11,008 nt of DNA. Source: Elusimicrobiota bacterium (GTDB lineage: Bacteria; CG03; SLGR01). The stretch is from assembly GCA_012511615.1 (NCBI GenBank), contig JAAZFS010000111.1, positions 1 to 11,008 on the forward strand, in the 5' to 3' direction. Of this stretch, positions 1 through 6,256 are shown one piece after another (positions within the stretch are counted from its first letter, which is position 1; each line of letters starts with the position of its first letter). The notes below the pieces were generated by a model. It was not told the DNA's origin and did no database searches. It saw nothing but the letters and a program-made list of their open reading frames with translations. The translations under genes and the position numbers were made by a program.

Positions 1-305
1 ACCTATACCAGCGTGCACGCTGTACTCTCTTTACCAGTCAATGGGAGGAACCCTTCGGACTGGTGATGATTGAATCCATGGCAGCAGGTACTCCTGTTAT
101 AGCCCTTAGAAGAGGTGCTGCTCCTGAAGTTATAGTGGATGGCAAAACTGGATTCATTGTTGACACCGAAGAAGAAATGGTTGAAGCCACAAAAGAAGTA
201 CACAAGCTTTCTCCGGAAGACTGCCGGCGCCACGTTGAAGAAAACTTCTCCAACACTCAGATGGCTGAAAAATATCTCAGCCTTTACAAAGATATAGCTA
301 AGTAA
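1..305 (+). CDS. GT4-family glycosyltransferase, C-terminal fragment (5' end outside window)
   Basis: This is the last ~100 codons of a retaining GT-B glycosyltransferase (GT4 type); the frame opens at base 3 and runs off the left edge. The visible part begins LYQRARCTLFTSQWEEPFG and carries the hallmark E-x7-E donor-binding segment (EEPFGLVMIESMAAGTPVIA, about bases 45-104), followed by the usual RRGAAPEVIVDGKTGFIV stretch. In this family the two glutamates contact the nucleotide-sugar donor. The wording is that of ordinary stand-alone bacterial GT4 enzymes, not of the SPS-like protein encoded nearby. The acceptor cannot be told from this fragment. The stop codon TAA (303-305) lies past the stop of the convergent PfkB-like gene, so the two 3' ends overlap by 8 bp. 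A GTG at 63 would make an internal start, but the motif upstream of it is coding, so it is not the real start. Confidence 0.93.
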   Translation, partial: LYQRARCTLFTSQWEEPFGLVMIESMAAGTPVIALRRGAAPEVIVDGKTGFIVDTEEEMVEATKEVHKLSPEDCRRHVEENFSNTQMAEKYLSLYKDIAK

Positions 306-1254
306 TCTTGTCGATTTTTTCCAGGATATCTTTTCTGAAAATGGTACCTGGATAAGGGCCTATAGAATCTAGAACAGTCATACCAACCTCACGGGCAAAA
401 AGAAGACATTTTTTCAGTGGCATCTTTTCCAGATAAGCTACAATAAATCCAGAAATAAAGGCAGAATTTGCACCTGCATAACCGGGAATACTTGTAGTGT
501 TTAGATTTGGAATTTTGATGGTTCTCTTTCCTGGTCCGGTAGATACTTCATCATAATGCCCCTTCGCAATAAATACCACCAATTCTGCTCCCCAATCATG
601 AAATGTTTTTATGCAAAGCTCTTTCAGTTCTTCCTGCTCCATATTATAATCAAACAAGTGGCGAGCACTTGAAAGTGATGGGAAGACTATCTTTACGCCA
701 TCACATAACTGAGCAAGAATTTCTTTTGCTTCTTCGCGATCACTCCAAAGTTGGGGCTGATAATTCGGCTGGACAGTAAGAATTTTATTCATACCTTTCC
801 CCAATCGGAATGCCTTTCTTACCGCAGAACGAGCAGGCTCCTTTACAAGCGATGATAGAGAAGTATGAATTACTTTTGAATTTTCAATCAAAAGAGAATC
901 TATATCGCTAATTTTAAGCTCACTGTCTGCCAGATGTATCCGCTGATAATCTGGAGTCCCTGAAGTCTGAGATAAAAAAGCCACAGATGTCTCAATGTTA
1001 TCGCTATAGGATATATATTCTGTAGAAACACCGTACTTCTGGAGTTTCCTTGCTAGAAACTCACCAAAATGCCCCTTACCGAGCTTGGTAAGCAACATTG
1101 ACTTTTTACTTAGTTTTGCTGAATACACGGAGACATATGCCGCGTTTCCACCTAAGTATTTTGAGAACATTCCAGAGTCAAGCAGAGAATCTGTTAGATC
1201 CGTCGAAATAAAGTCCACCACCGTCTCTCCGACGCACAATATATCAAACTCCAA
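298..1254 (-). CDS. PfkB/ribokinase-fold protein with degraded catalytic motifs (probable pseudokinase)
   Basis: A 318-residue protein of normal length for the PfkB sugar-kinase family. The N-terminus FDILCVGETVVDFIS, the GGNAAYVSVYSAKL segment (residues 35-48) and a GKGHFGEFLARKL segment (59-71) fit the fold. However, the C-terminal signature, normally GAGDAF with Asp as catalytic base, reads GANSAF here (261-266), so serine 264 replaces the base. The NxxE metal/phosphate motif, normally after K-P, reads P-S-L-S-S (192-196), losing both Asn and Glu. The protein may therefore bind a sugar or nucleotide without phosphorylating it, or use different chemistry; this is inference. It is the last gene of the GH65-SPS operon, 36 nt after the SPS stop. 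The start is a TTG (1252-1254) with a weak GAAGAA upstream; no ATG or GTG lies between it and the preceding in-frame stop. The stop is TAG at 298-300. Confidence 0.88.
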   Translation of the reverse strand: MEFDILCVGETVVDFISTDLTDSLLDSGMFSKYLGGNAAYVSVYSAKLSKKSMLLTKLGKGHFGEFLARKLQKYGVSTEYISYSDNIETSVAFLSQTSGTPDYQRIHLADSELKISDIDSLLIENSKVIHTSLSSLVKEPARSAVRKAFRLGKGMNKILTVQPNYQPQLWSDREEAKEILAQLCDGVKIVFPSLSSARHLFDYNMEQEELKELCIKTFHDWGAELVVFIAKGHYDEVSTGPGKRTIKIPNLNTTSIPGYAGANSAFISGFIVAYLEKMPLKKCLLFAREVGMTVLDSIGPYPGTIFRKDILEKIDKIT

Positions 1255-1290
1255 ATAGAGATTCTTCAGTGTTTTCAGCGAGATTTTAGG

Positions 1291-2745
1291 TTATTTCGAA
1301 GGCTTAAGAAAATACTTATCTATCTCAACTTGAAAGGGCTGGGTATAGGTTTTTTTCTTGTCCCAGCTTTTAAAGACTTCCAAATAAGACAGAGCCGTAC
1401 ACCGCCAGGTATACTTGTCTAATATTCTTTTGTAGCCTCTTACTGAATAGTCCTCCCATATCTCTTTTGAATTGATTAGCTTGTAAAGTCCTCCGGCAAG
1501 CTCATCAGGTAGATTCGGGTCGACAAGGATACCAAATTCCTCCCCTTTTTCTCTTAAACTTTCAGCTGGTCCTCCAAATTTTGTAGTAACAACAGGCAGA
1601 CCGCAGGCCATTGCTTCCAAGGGAGCCAAGCCAAAAGGCTCATAGAGAGCCGCGAGGCAAAAGACTGAACCAGTAGAGGCAAAATACCTATACATTGCTG
1701 AAAGATTTCTCTGGCTATCTATTGAGAACATAGATATTTTTCCCCGTAAATTATAAACATCTACGAGGGAAAGAATCTCTTTTAAGACACCCTGAGTATC
1801 ATCCTCACCCGGCTCCTCACCATAACTTTTAAGTGGGTTATTGTGTCCTTTGGTTATGATTACAAGGTTTGATTTTTTCTGTAAGGCTGAGCTTAAGCCG
1901 TATGCCTTTACAATGCCTGTAACATTTTTCTTAGGATCAAGCCGACTGGAAGATATTATTGCAGGAAGGTCCACCCTATCAGGATCGAGATCCCGTTTAA
2001 GTTTTGTCAGTATAAATTCGTTTAACTCTTTATCCATTCCGAGAATTGCTTCCTTATCAAAAACGCGAAGGGAAACACCCGGAGGAATTACAGAAAACTT
2101 ATTTTCATCACCTGGCACCAAGGCCTCATTATAAGCTGTATGGGTATACTGACTAAAGCGCTCCTGAACTGTGCTTGTAACCACTTTAAAGGCCCTGTTC
2201 ATACCTATTCTTTCTGCAGTCAGCCTAGAGGCGAAATTATAGGTATTGTTGTATCTCTCAATATTATATTTTGTAATATTGAATTTCTCCATTTTTTGCG
2301 CACCCAGGGAATGCCCAGTGAAAGTATAAGGAATTCCTGTCTTTTCTTTAAAATAGGCGGCAGCAAGACCACCGTCACCGTAATGAGCAGTGACAAAATC
2401 CGGCATTCTTTTTTCTTTCTTATAGAGTGCTATAAGTTTTTCGACATATTCCGGACAAATATAAGGCCAGAGCTCTTCCTTCTTTATAAATCCGCTAGGG
2501 CCAAAATCAATCCTTACAATCCGAATATTTTCTATCCCAGGATAATAGTCAAAATCTGCTTCAAATTCAGGCCATTCTGGGTCAACTATTTTTCTTGTCA
2601 CTATATCCACTTGATGCCCCATTGCCGCCATTTCTTTAGCCAGCTCCTTGACATAAACCAGCTGACCGCCAAAATCCGGATGAGAGGCCCAATAACTCTC
2701 TGCAGGATCGAAATTTCCTTGTGGGTTTAAAAATGATAAAAACAT
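1291..2745 (-). CDS. sucrose-phosphate synthase-like GT4 glycosyltransferase
   Basis: A 484-residue GT-B enzyme expected to transfer glucose from UDP- or ADP-glucose to fructose 6-phosphate, giving sucrose 6-phosphate in the cytosol. The opening LNPQGNFDPAESYW..HPDFGGQLVYVKE (G26-G27-Q28) is typical of SPS and sucrose-synthase A-domains and very like the H. orenii SPS as recalled. Other visible marks are HYGDGG (121-126), GHSLGAQKMEK with H145, SSRLDPKKN with R268 and K273 (donor phosphate site), and the E-x7-E segment EPFGLAPLEAMACG with E369 and E377. It lacks the phosphatase-like C-terminal domain of plant enzymes, and no separate phosphatase is in the window. The gene starts 6 nt after the GH65-CBS stop, in the same frame, with no clear Shine-Dalgarno; translation probably couples to the upstream gene. 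Mannosylfructose-phosphate synthase or another close relative is the main alternative. Confidence 0.88.
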   Translation of the reverse strand: MFLSFLNPQGNFDPAESYWASHPDFGGQLVYVKELAKEMAAMGHQVDIVTRKIVDPEWPEFEADFDYYPGIENIRIVRIDFGPSGFIKKEELWPYICPEYVEKLIALYKKEKRMPDFVTAHYGDGGLAAAYFKEKTGIPYTFTGHSLGAQKMEKFNITKYNIERYNNTYNFASRLTAERIGMNRAFKVVTSTVQERFSQYTHTAYNEALVPGDENKFSVIPPGVSLRVFDKEAILGMDKELNEFILTKLKRDLDPDRVDLPAIISSSRLDPKKNVTGIVKAYGLSSALQKKSNLVIITKGHNNPLKSYGEEPGEDDTQGVLKEILSLVDVYNLRGKISMFSIDSQRNLSAMYRYFASTGSVFCLAALYEPFGLAPLEAMACGLPVVTTKFGGPAESLREKGEEFGILVDPNLPDELAGGLYKLINSKEIWEDYSVRGYKRILDKYTWRCTALSYLEVFKSWDKKKTYTQPFQVEIDKYFLKPSK

Positions 2746-2751
2746 GGCGTA

Positions 2752-5439
2752 TTAATAGTATCCGCCGAGAAAATCGGCAATTATATCGTCGCGGGTTATA
2801 ATTCCCACCACTTTCCCTTTATCTATGACTGGCAACCTTCGAAAAGAGTGCTTGGTAAATATTTCGGTTAGTTTTTCTAAATGTTCGTTATGTTTCACTG
2901 TTATTACATCCTCCTCCATTATGTCAGAAGCTTTAAGACTGCTAAAATTTTCTTTTGAAAGAGCCTCAATGATAATTGTTTCCGAGACAATACCTTTCAA
3001 CATATTGTCTCCATCTACGATTGGAATAATTGAAGCCTTATTTTCAGAGATAAGCCTCCCAATTTCTCCAATTGTGCTGTTTTCACCGGTCGTAACAAAT
3101 TTTTCTTTTTTCATGATATCTTTTGCATACACCGTCATACCTGCATCCTCCTCAACTTTGATTGTTTTTAAGACACCAGCCTTAAGAATAATCTTTTTGC
3201 CATTTATATTTAACTCTTTACAAGAGGTTTCTCCGCTATATTTAATCTGAATTTTCTTATTAGAAACTTTTAATTTGTAAGGGGTTCCCTTATAATAAAA
3301 AACGAAGGCTATATCTTTTATAGTTCCAGGAAGTCGAGGAGTTATTTTTAAACCCTGCGAATTTACCCGTAGGCCAGCAAACCCCATCAGGACCGCCTGC
3401 CAGACTCCACCAAGGCTGGCTGCATGAATCCCTTCATTGGTATTACCGGCAATATCTTTCAAATCAATTGCAGAAGCTGCCCGAAAAAAAACATAGGATC
3501 TAAAAAAATCTCCCACTTCTGCAGCTATTATTGTATGGAAACAATAGGAGAGTGAGGATTTGTGAATGGTTCTATAGATATAATAATCATAATTTCTAAG
3601 TTTTTCTTTTTCAGAAAAATCGTCAGGAAAAAGCTGAAAGAGTGCCAGCACATCAGGTTGCTTGATAAGTCGGGTTTTATCTAGACCTATGCGCTCATAA
3701 TACATGGGTATCTCCGGAAGAAAATACATATCATAATTACGGGCCTTATAATCTTTTAAGCGCATATAGCCATCAAACTGGTTAATTATCTTATAGGTGC
3801 TGGATTTTTTAAATGCTATATTATTCCCTATTTCTTCCCAGTTTTTAACAGTGCTAGCGTTTATTTTTAATTTTCTTAGAAGTGTTTTCAGTTTTTTTTC
3901 TTCTTTAAACTTTGAATACAATTCTGCTGCATACCTAAGGTTCCAAGCAGCCATATAATTAGTAAATGCGTTATCTTTTATATTTACATGAAACTCATCT
4001 GGACCAGTAATATTATCTATGTGATAAAGTTTATCTTTTTCGGAGTATTCAACTCGGCTGGCCCAGAATTTTGCAGTTTCAAAAACAATTTCCACACCAA
4101 AAGAATGCATAAACTCTATATCATCTGTTACAGAATAATAGTGGTATACACCGTAGGCAACGTCTGCAGTGATATGATGTTCATAATCCTGGGTAGTAAC
4201 TTCTCCTATGGTGCCATCAATCGACTTTGCATAACGGGGAGTCTGCTCGTGTCCTGAAACCGTTGACTCCCAGGGATACATAGCCCCATCAAAGCCATGC
4301 TCACTGGCCCGCATTCTAGCCTGTGGAAGAGTGTTATATCTGAACATAAGTAGTTGACGAGCAGTTTCAGGCTGAGTAAATATAAAAAATGGAAGTATAT
4401 ATATTTCAGTGTCCCAGAAAACATGTCCTCTATACCCCTGTCCACTTAGGGTCCGAGCGCCGATACTGGAACTAGCAAATTCCTCACGCGCTGCTATGAG
4501 AAGATGATATATGTTAAACCTGATAGCCTGCTGGTTTTCCAAACTCCCAGTAATTTTAATATCCGTATCTTCCCATTCATGGGAAAAACACTCCATATGT
4601 TCTTTTAATAAACCTTCAAACCCCAATGCTACGCAATCTTTCAGTTCAGAAGTGGTTGCTTTTTTGATACCACTTACCGAAGTTTCATTAGAAGTGTAAA
4701 TGGTAAACATCTTGGTAAAAGAAATCTCCTGACCACTCTCCAAAGAAAAGTCAAAAAGACTGCCATTGCGTGCAGTTGAAGAATTCTCGTAATCTATAAC
4801 TTTATGTGTGCAATATCCGACTCGATGATTATGGGTATTAGTCTCAAACTCCATATAGTTACAGTCTCCGACTCTGGAAATTTTTGTCGCATTGTAATGG
4901 CGACGGCGCGGTAACATTAGCCCTCCGCTATTATAAACCGTATCATCCAGACGGTCTACTGAAGTCAGATTGGCTTTACCTTTTATAAGTTTCAGATTCA
5001 CTTTCATAGCACCGGTATGTGGACGGGCCATCGAAAAGAATCTTATTGACTGATAAAGAAATTCTCTTTCCTTGGCATCTCGATAGAGTGTTTTTCTCAC
5101 TAGAAAACCGTTTTTCATATCCAGAGTTCTTTTGTGTTCCAAAACTTTCATCGTAGATATGTCAAACTTTTCGCCCTCAACGGAAATTATTAGATGAACG
5201 GGATTGGGCAGGTTAATAATTTCTTCAACTTGAGCACCGGATTTGGCATAAAGTCCCTGAATAAAGGTTCCAGGATTAGATCTGGATGGATTTTCTTCAT
5301 AAATACCTCTAGATCCGATATAACCATTCCCAAGTGTAAATACTGATTCTCTTGCGTTTTGCTTTTTAAAAACAAAAGAGTCTTCATTTACGTGAAACGA
5401 AGACTCTCTGGAAAGGTAATTATAAAAATCCATGCTCAT
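2752..5439 (-). CDS. GH65 inverting disaccharide phosphorylase with C-terminal CBS-domain pair
   Basis: An 895-residue protein. Residues 1 to about 765 match GH65 phosphorylases, which reversibly split alpha-glucosides with phosphate to beta-glucose 1-phosphate and a free sugar. Visible landmarks are FWDTEIY (341-347, glucose pocket), NITGPDEFH with the catalytic acid E482, IKQPDVLALF with K593-Q594, and phosphate-site candidates HKSSLS (626-631) and NEGIH (H672). From residue 768 (base 3138 downward) the chain continues into two CBS repeats: AKDIMKKEKFVTTGENSTIGE...IPIVDGD...LKGIVSE and ASDIMEEDVITVKHNEHLEKL...RLPVIDKGKVVGIITRDDI. CBS pairs commonly bind AMP, ATP or SAM and control a partner domain, so the phosphorylase may be allosterically regulated. 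Specificity (trehalose, maltose, kojibiose, nigerose) cannot be assigned. It is the first gene of the operon, divergent from beta-phosphoglucomutase. There is an ATG at 5439 and another at 5433; neither has a Shine-Dalgarno. Confidence 0.93.
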   Translation of the reverse strand: MSMDFYNYLSRESSFHVNEDSFVFKKQNARESVFTLGNGYIGSRGIYEENPSRSNPGTFIQGLYAKSGAQVEEIINLPNPVHLIISVEGEKFDISTMKVLEHKRTLDMKNGFLVRKTLYRDAKEREFLYQSIRFFSMARPHTGAMKVNLKLIKGKANLTSVDRLDDTVYNSGGLMLPRRRHYNATKISRVGDCNYMEFETNTHNHRVGYCTHKVIDYENSSTARNGSLFDFSLESGQEISFTKMFTIYTSNETSVSGIKKATTSELKDCVALGFEGLLKEHMECFSHEWEDTDIKITGSLENQQAIRFNIYHLLIAAREEFASSSIGARTLSGQGYRGHVFWDTEIYILPFFIFTQPETARQLLMFRYNTLPQARMRASEHGFDGAMYPWESTVSGHEQTPRYAKSIDGTIGEVTTQDYEHHITADVAYGVYHYYSVTDDIEFMHSFGVEIVFETAKFWASRVEYSEKDKLYHIDNITGPDEFHVNIKDNAFTNYMAAWNLRYAAELYSKFKEEKKLKTLLRKLKINASTVKNWEEIGNNIAFKKSSTYKIINQFDGYMRLKDYKARNYDMYFLPEIPMYYERIGLDKTRLIKQPDVLALFQLFPDDFSEKEKLRNYDYYIYRTIHKSSLSYCFHTIIAAEVGDFFRSYVFFRAASAIDLKDIAGNTNEGIHAASLGGVWQAVLMGFAGLRVNSQGLKITPRLPGTIKDIAFVFYYKGTPYKLKVSNKKIQIKYSGETSCKELNINGKKIILKAGVLKTIKVEEDAGMTVYAKDIMKKEKFVTTGENSTIGEIGRLISENKASIIPIVDGDNMLKGIVSETIIIEALSKENFSSLKASDIMEEDVITVKHNEHLEKLTEIFTKHSFRRLPVIDKGKVVGIITRDDIIADFLGGYY
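2755..3136 (-). other. CBS-domain pair (Bateman module) fused to GH65
   Basis: Residues about 768-895 of the GH65 gene form a complete two-repeat CBS module of ~128 residues. Each repeat opens with a DIM motif (AKDIM, ASDIM), followed by a threonine/valine-rich strand, a helix, a hydrophobic P-I-V-D or P-V-I-D strand, and a G-I-V/G-I-I strand. TRDD near the end of the second repeat is the kind of position that contacts ribose in ligand-binding CBS pairs. GH65 enzymes normally end at about 750-790 residues, so the module is an addition and does not replace part of the enzyme. Nothing suggests an assembly junction: the frame stays open and the linker (KVEEDAG) is short. Confidence 0.9.
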
Positions 5440-5473
5440 ATTATTAAATCTATTGTATATTTCATTGAGCCCT

Positions 5474-5502
5474 ATTGAAGCATAAATACCCTATTTTGTC
5501 AA
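5474..5502 (-). promoter_or_regulatory. predicted sigma-A promoter of the GH65-SPS-PfkB operon
   Basis: On the minus strand a perfect -35 TTGACA (5502-5497) is followed after 17 bp by TTCAAT (5479-5474, 4 of 6 consensus), with TGC just ahead of it as an extended -10. Predicted transcription start is near 5467, giving a leader of about 28 nt with no Shine-Dalgarno. A second -10-like TACAAT lies at 5457-5452 without a good -35; transcription from it would give a nearly leaderless message. Confidence 0.5.
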
Positions 5503-5518
5503 TCTGATAAACCAAGGT

Positions 5519-5536
5519 TCAACAATGATTTGTTGA
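5519..5536. promoter_or_regulatory. palindromic operator candidate in the divergent GH65/beta-PGM control region
   Basis: The site is TCAACAA-TGAT-TTGTTGA: perfect 7-bp arms around a 4-bp centre. It lies between the two predicted divergent promoters, with its centre (5527.5) about 60 bp from both predicted start points. That spacing suits an activator dimer acting on both directions, or a shared repressor. The regulator is not encoded in the window. Confidence 0.45.
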
Positions 5537-5551
5537 CACAAGAGCCACAAT

Positions 5552-5579
5552 CAGACAGTATCACTTAAAAGGCTATAAT
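5552..5579 (+). promoter_or_regulatory. predicted sigma-A promoter of the beta-phosphoglucomutase gene
   Basis: A -35-like CAGACA (5552-5557, 4 of 6) is followed by a 16-bp spacer and a perfect -10 TATAAT (5574-5579). The start of transcription would fall near 5586, leaving a leader of about 19 nt that holds the ribosome binding site. A perfect TTGACA at 5533-5538 is too far from this -10 (35 bp) to serve it. Confidence 0.6.
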
Positions 5580-5591
5580 CTAATATCAATT

Positions 5592-5599
5592 AAGGGGGA
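5592..5599 (+). promoter_or_regulatory. strong ribosome binding site of beta-phosphoglucomutase
   Basis: AAGGGGGA sits 5 nt ahead of the ATG at 5605 and fixes that start. The divergent GH65 gene has no comparable site, so the two arms of this locus are probably translated at different rates. Confidence 0.75.
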
Positions 5600-5604
5600 A
5601 AAAC

Positions 5605-6246
5605 ATGTCAAAAGCAGTAATTTTTGATTTGGATGGAATAGTGGTAGACACTGTACCTATCCACTTCAAAGCTTGGCAGAAAATGTTCAAAGAATACGGT
5701 CAAGAATTTTCTTTTGAAGACTACAAGAAAAAAGTAGACGGAATTCCAAGAATAGATGGTGCTAAAGCAATTTTAACCGACATCAATGATGAGGAAATAG
5801 CTCTTGCAAGCCAGAAAAAACAAGATTATTTCAGAGAAGAATTAGATAGTGGTGAAATACCTATTTATGAAACCACCCTTGAACTTATCCAAAAATTGAA
5901 AAAAGAAAATTTCCCGCTGGCTGTTATATCTTCTTCTAAAAACTGCACCTATATTCTTAAAAAAATTAACTTGTTTAATGTCATGGATACTGTTGTAGAT
6001 GGGAATCGCAACCTAAAAGGAAAACCTAATCCTGAAATATTTTTAACTGCTGCAAAAGAAATCGGAGTTCCCCCCTCAGATTGCTTGGTTTTTGAAGATG
6101 CTCTACTCGGAGTTCAGGCCGCTATTGCAGCAGGTATGAGCTGTGTCGGTGTTGATAGATACGATGATCCCAAGCGGCTTAAAGAAGCAGATTTAGTAAT
6201 AAGCGACTTGGACAAAATTTCAATAAGTCAAATCAGAGAATTCTAA
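5605..6246 (+). CDS. pgmB: beta-phosphoglucomutase (HAD superfamily)
   Basis: A 213-residue cytosolic HAD phosphatase-fold enzyme converting beta-glucose 1-phosphate to glucose 6-phosphate. All four HAD motifs are present: DLDGIVVDT with the nucleophile D8 and acid/base D10, the ISSSKN serine motif, KGKPNPEIF with the lysine, and VFEDALLGVQAA with the metal-binding E-D pair. The cap segment VDGIPRIDGAKAIL has the VDG-x-PR-x-DG pattern typical of beta-phosphoglucomutases that accompany GH65 phosphorylases, and it helps separate this protein from general HAD phosphatases. The divergent GH65 gene supports the same role, since its product is this enzyme's substrate. The length matches the family. 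It ends 8 nt before the stop of the convergent mnmA. A sucrose-phosphate phosphatase identity is unlikely, because SPP has a different cap type. Confidence 0.92.
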   Translation: MSKAVIFDLDGIVVDTVPIHFKAWQKMFKEYGQEFSFEDYKKKVDGIPRIDGAKAILTDINDEEIALASQKKQDYFREELDSGEIPIYETTLELIQKLKKENFPLAVISSSKNCTYILKKINLFNVMDTVVDGNRNLKGKPNPEIFLTAAKEIGVPPSDCLVFEDALLGVQAAIAAGMSCVGVDRYDDPKRLKEADLVISDLDKISISQIREF

Positions 6247-6256
6247 TTTTTTGACT
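6226..6256. terminator. possible weak bidirectional hairpin at the pgmB/mnmA convergent ends
   Basis: AGTCAAA (6226-6232) and TTTGACT (6250-6256) can pair across a 17-nt loop that holds both a small AGAATTCT palindrome and a run of T. The stem covers the stop codon of pgmB and reaches that of mnmA. It is AT-rich and lacks a clean U tract after the stem, so it is at best a poor terminator. Confidence 0.25.

Noticed and set aside
263..282. Inverted repeat GGCTGA ... TCAGCC near the end of the GT4 gene, as a terminator
   Set aside because: Only 6-bp arms with an 8-nt loop, inside coding sequence on both sides of interest, and no real T tract follows on either strand.
2140..2730. 196-codon open frame on the plus strand opposite the SPS-like gene
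   Set aside because: It is antisense to a strongly conserved gene, its translation shows no family motif, and it has no ribosome binding site; it is a shadow frame.
5533..5538. Perfect TTGACA as the -35 of the plus-strand beta-PGM promoter
   Set aside because: The only good -10 (TATAAT at 5574) is 35 bp away; the best match at proper spacing is CAGTAT, 3 of 6. The hexamer mostly belongs to the palindrome.
5605..6246. The HAD protein as the missing sucrose-phosphate phosphatase
   Set aside because: Its cap motif VDG-x-PR-x-DG and small helical-cap type match beta-phosphoglucomutase; SPP has a different cap and motif context.
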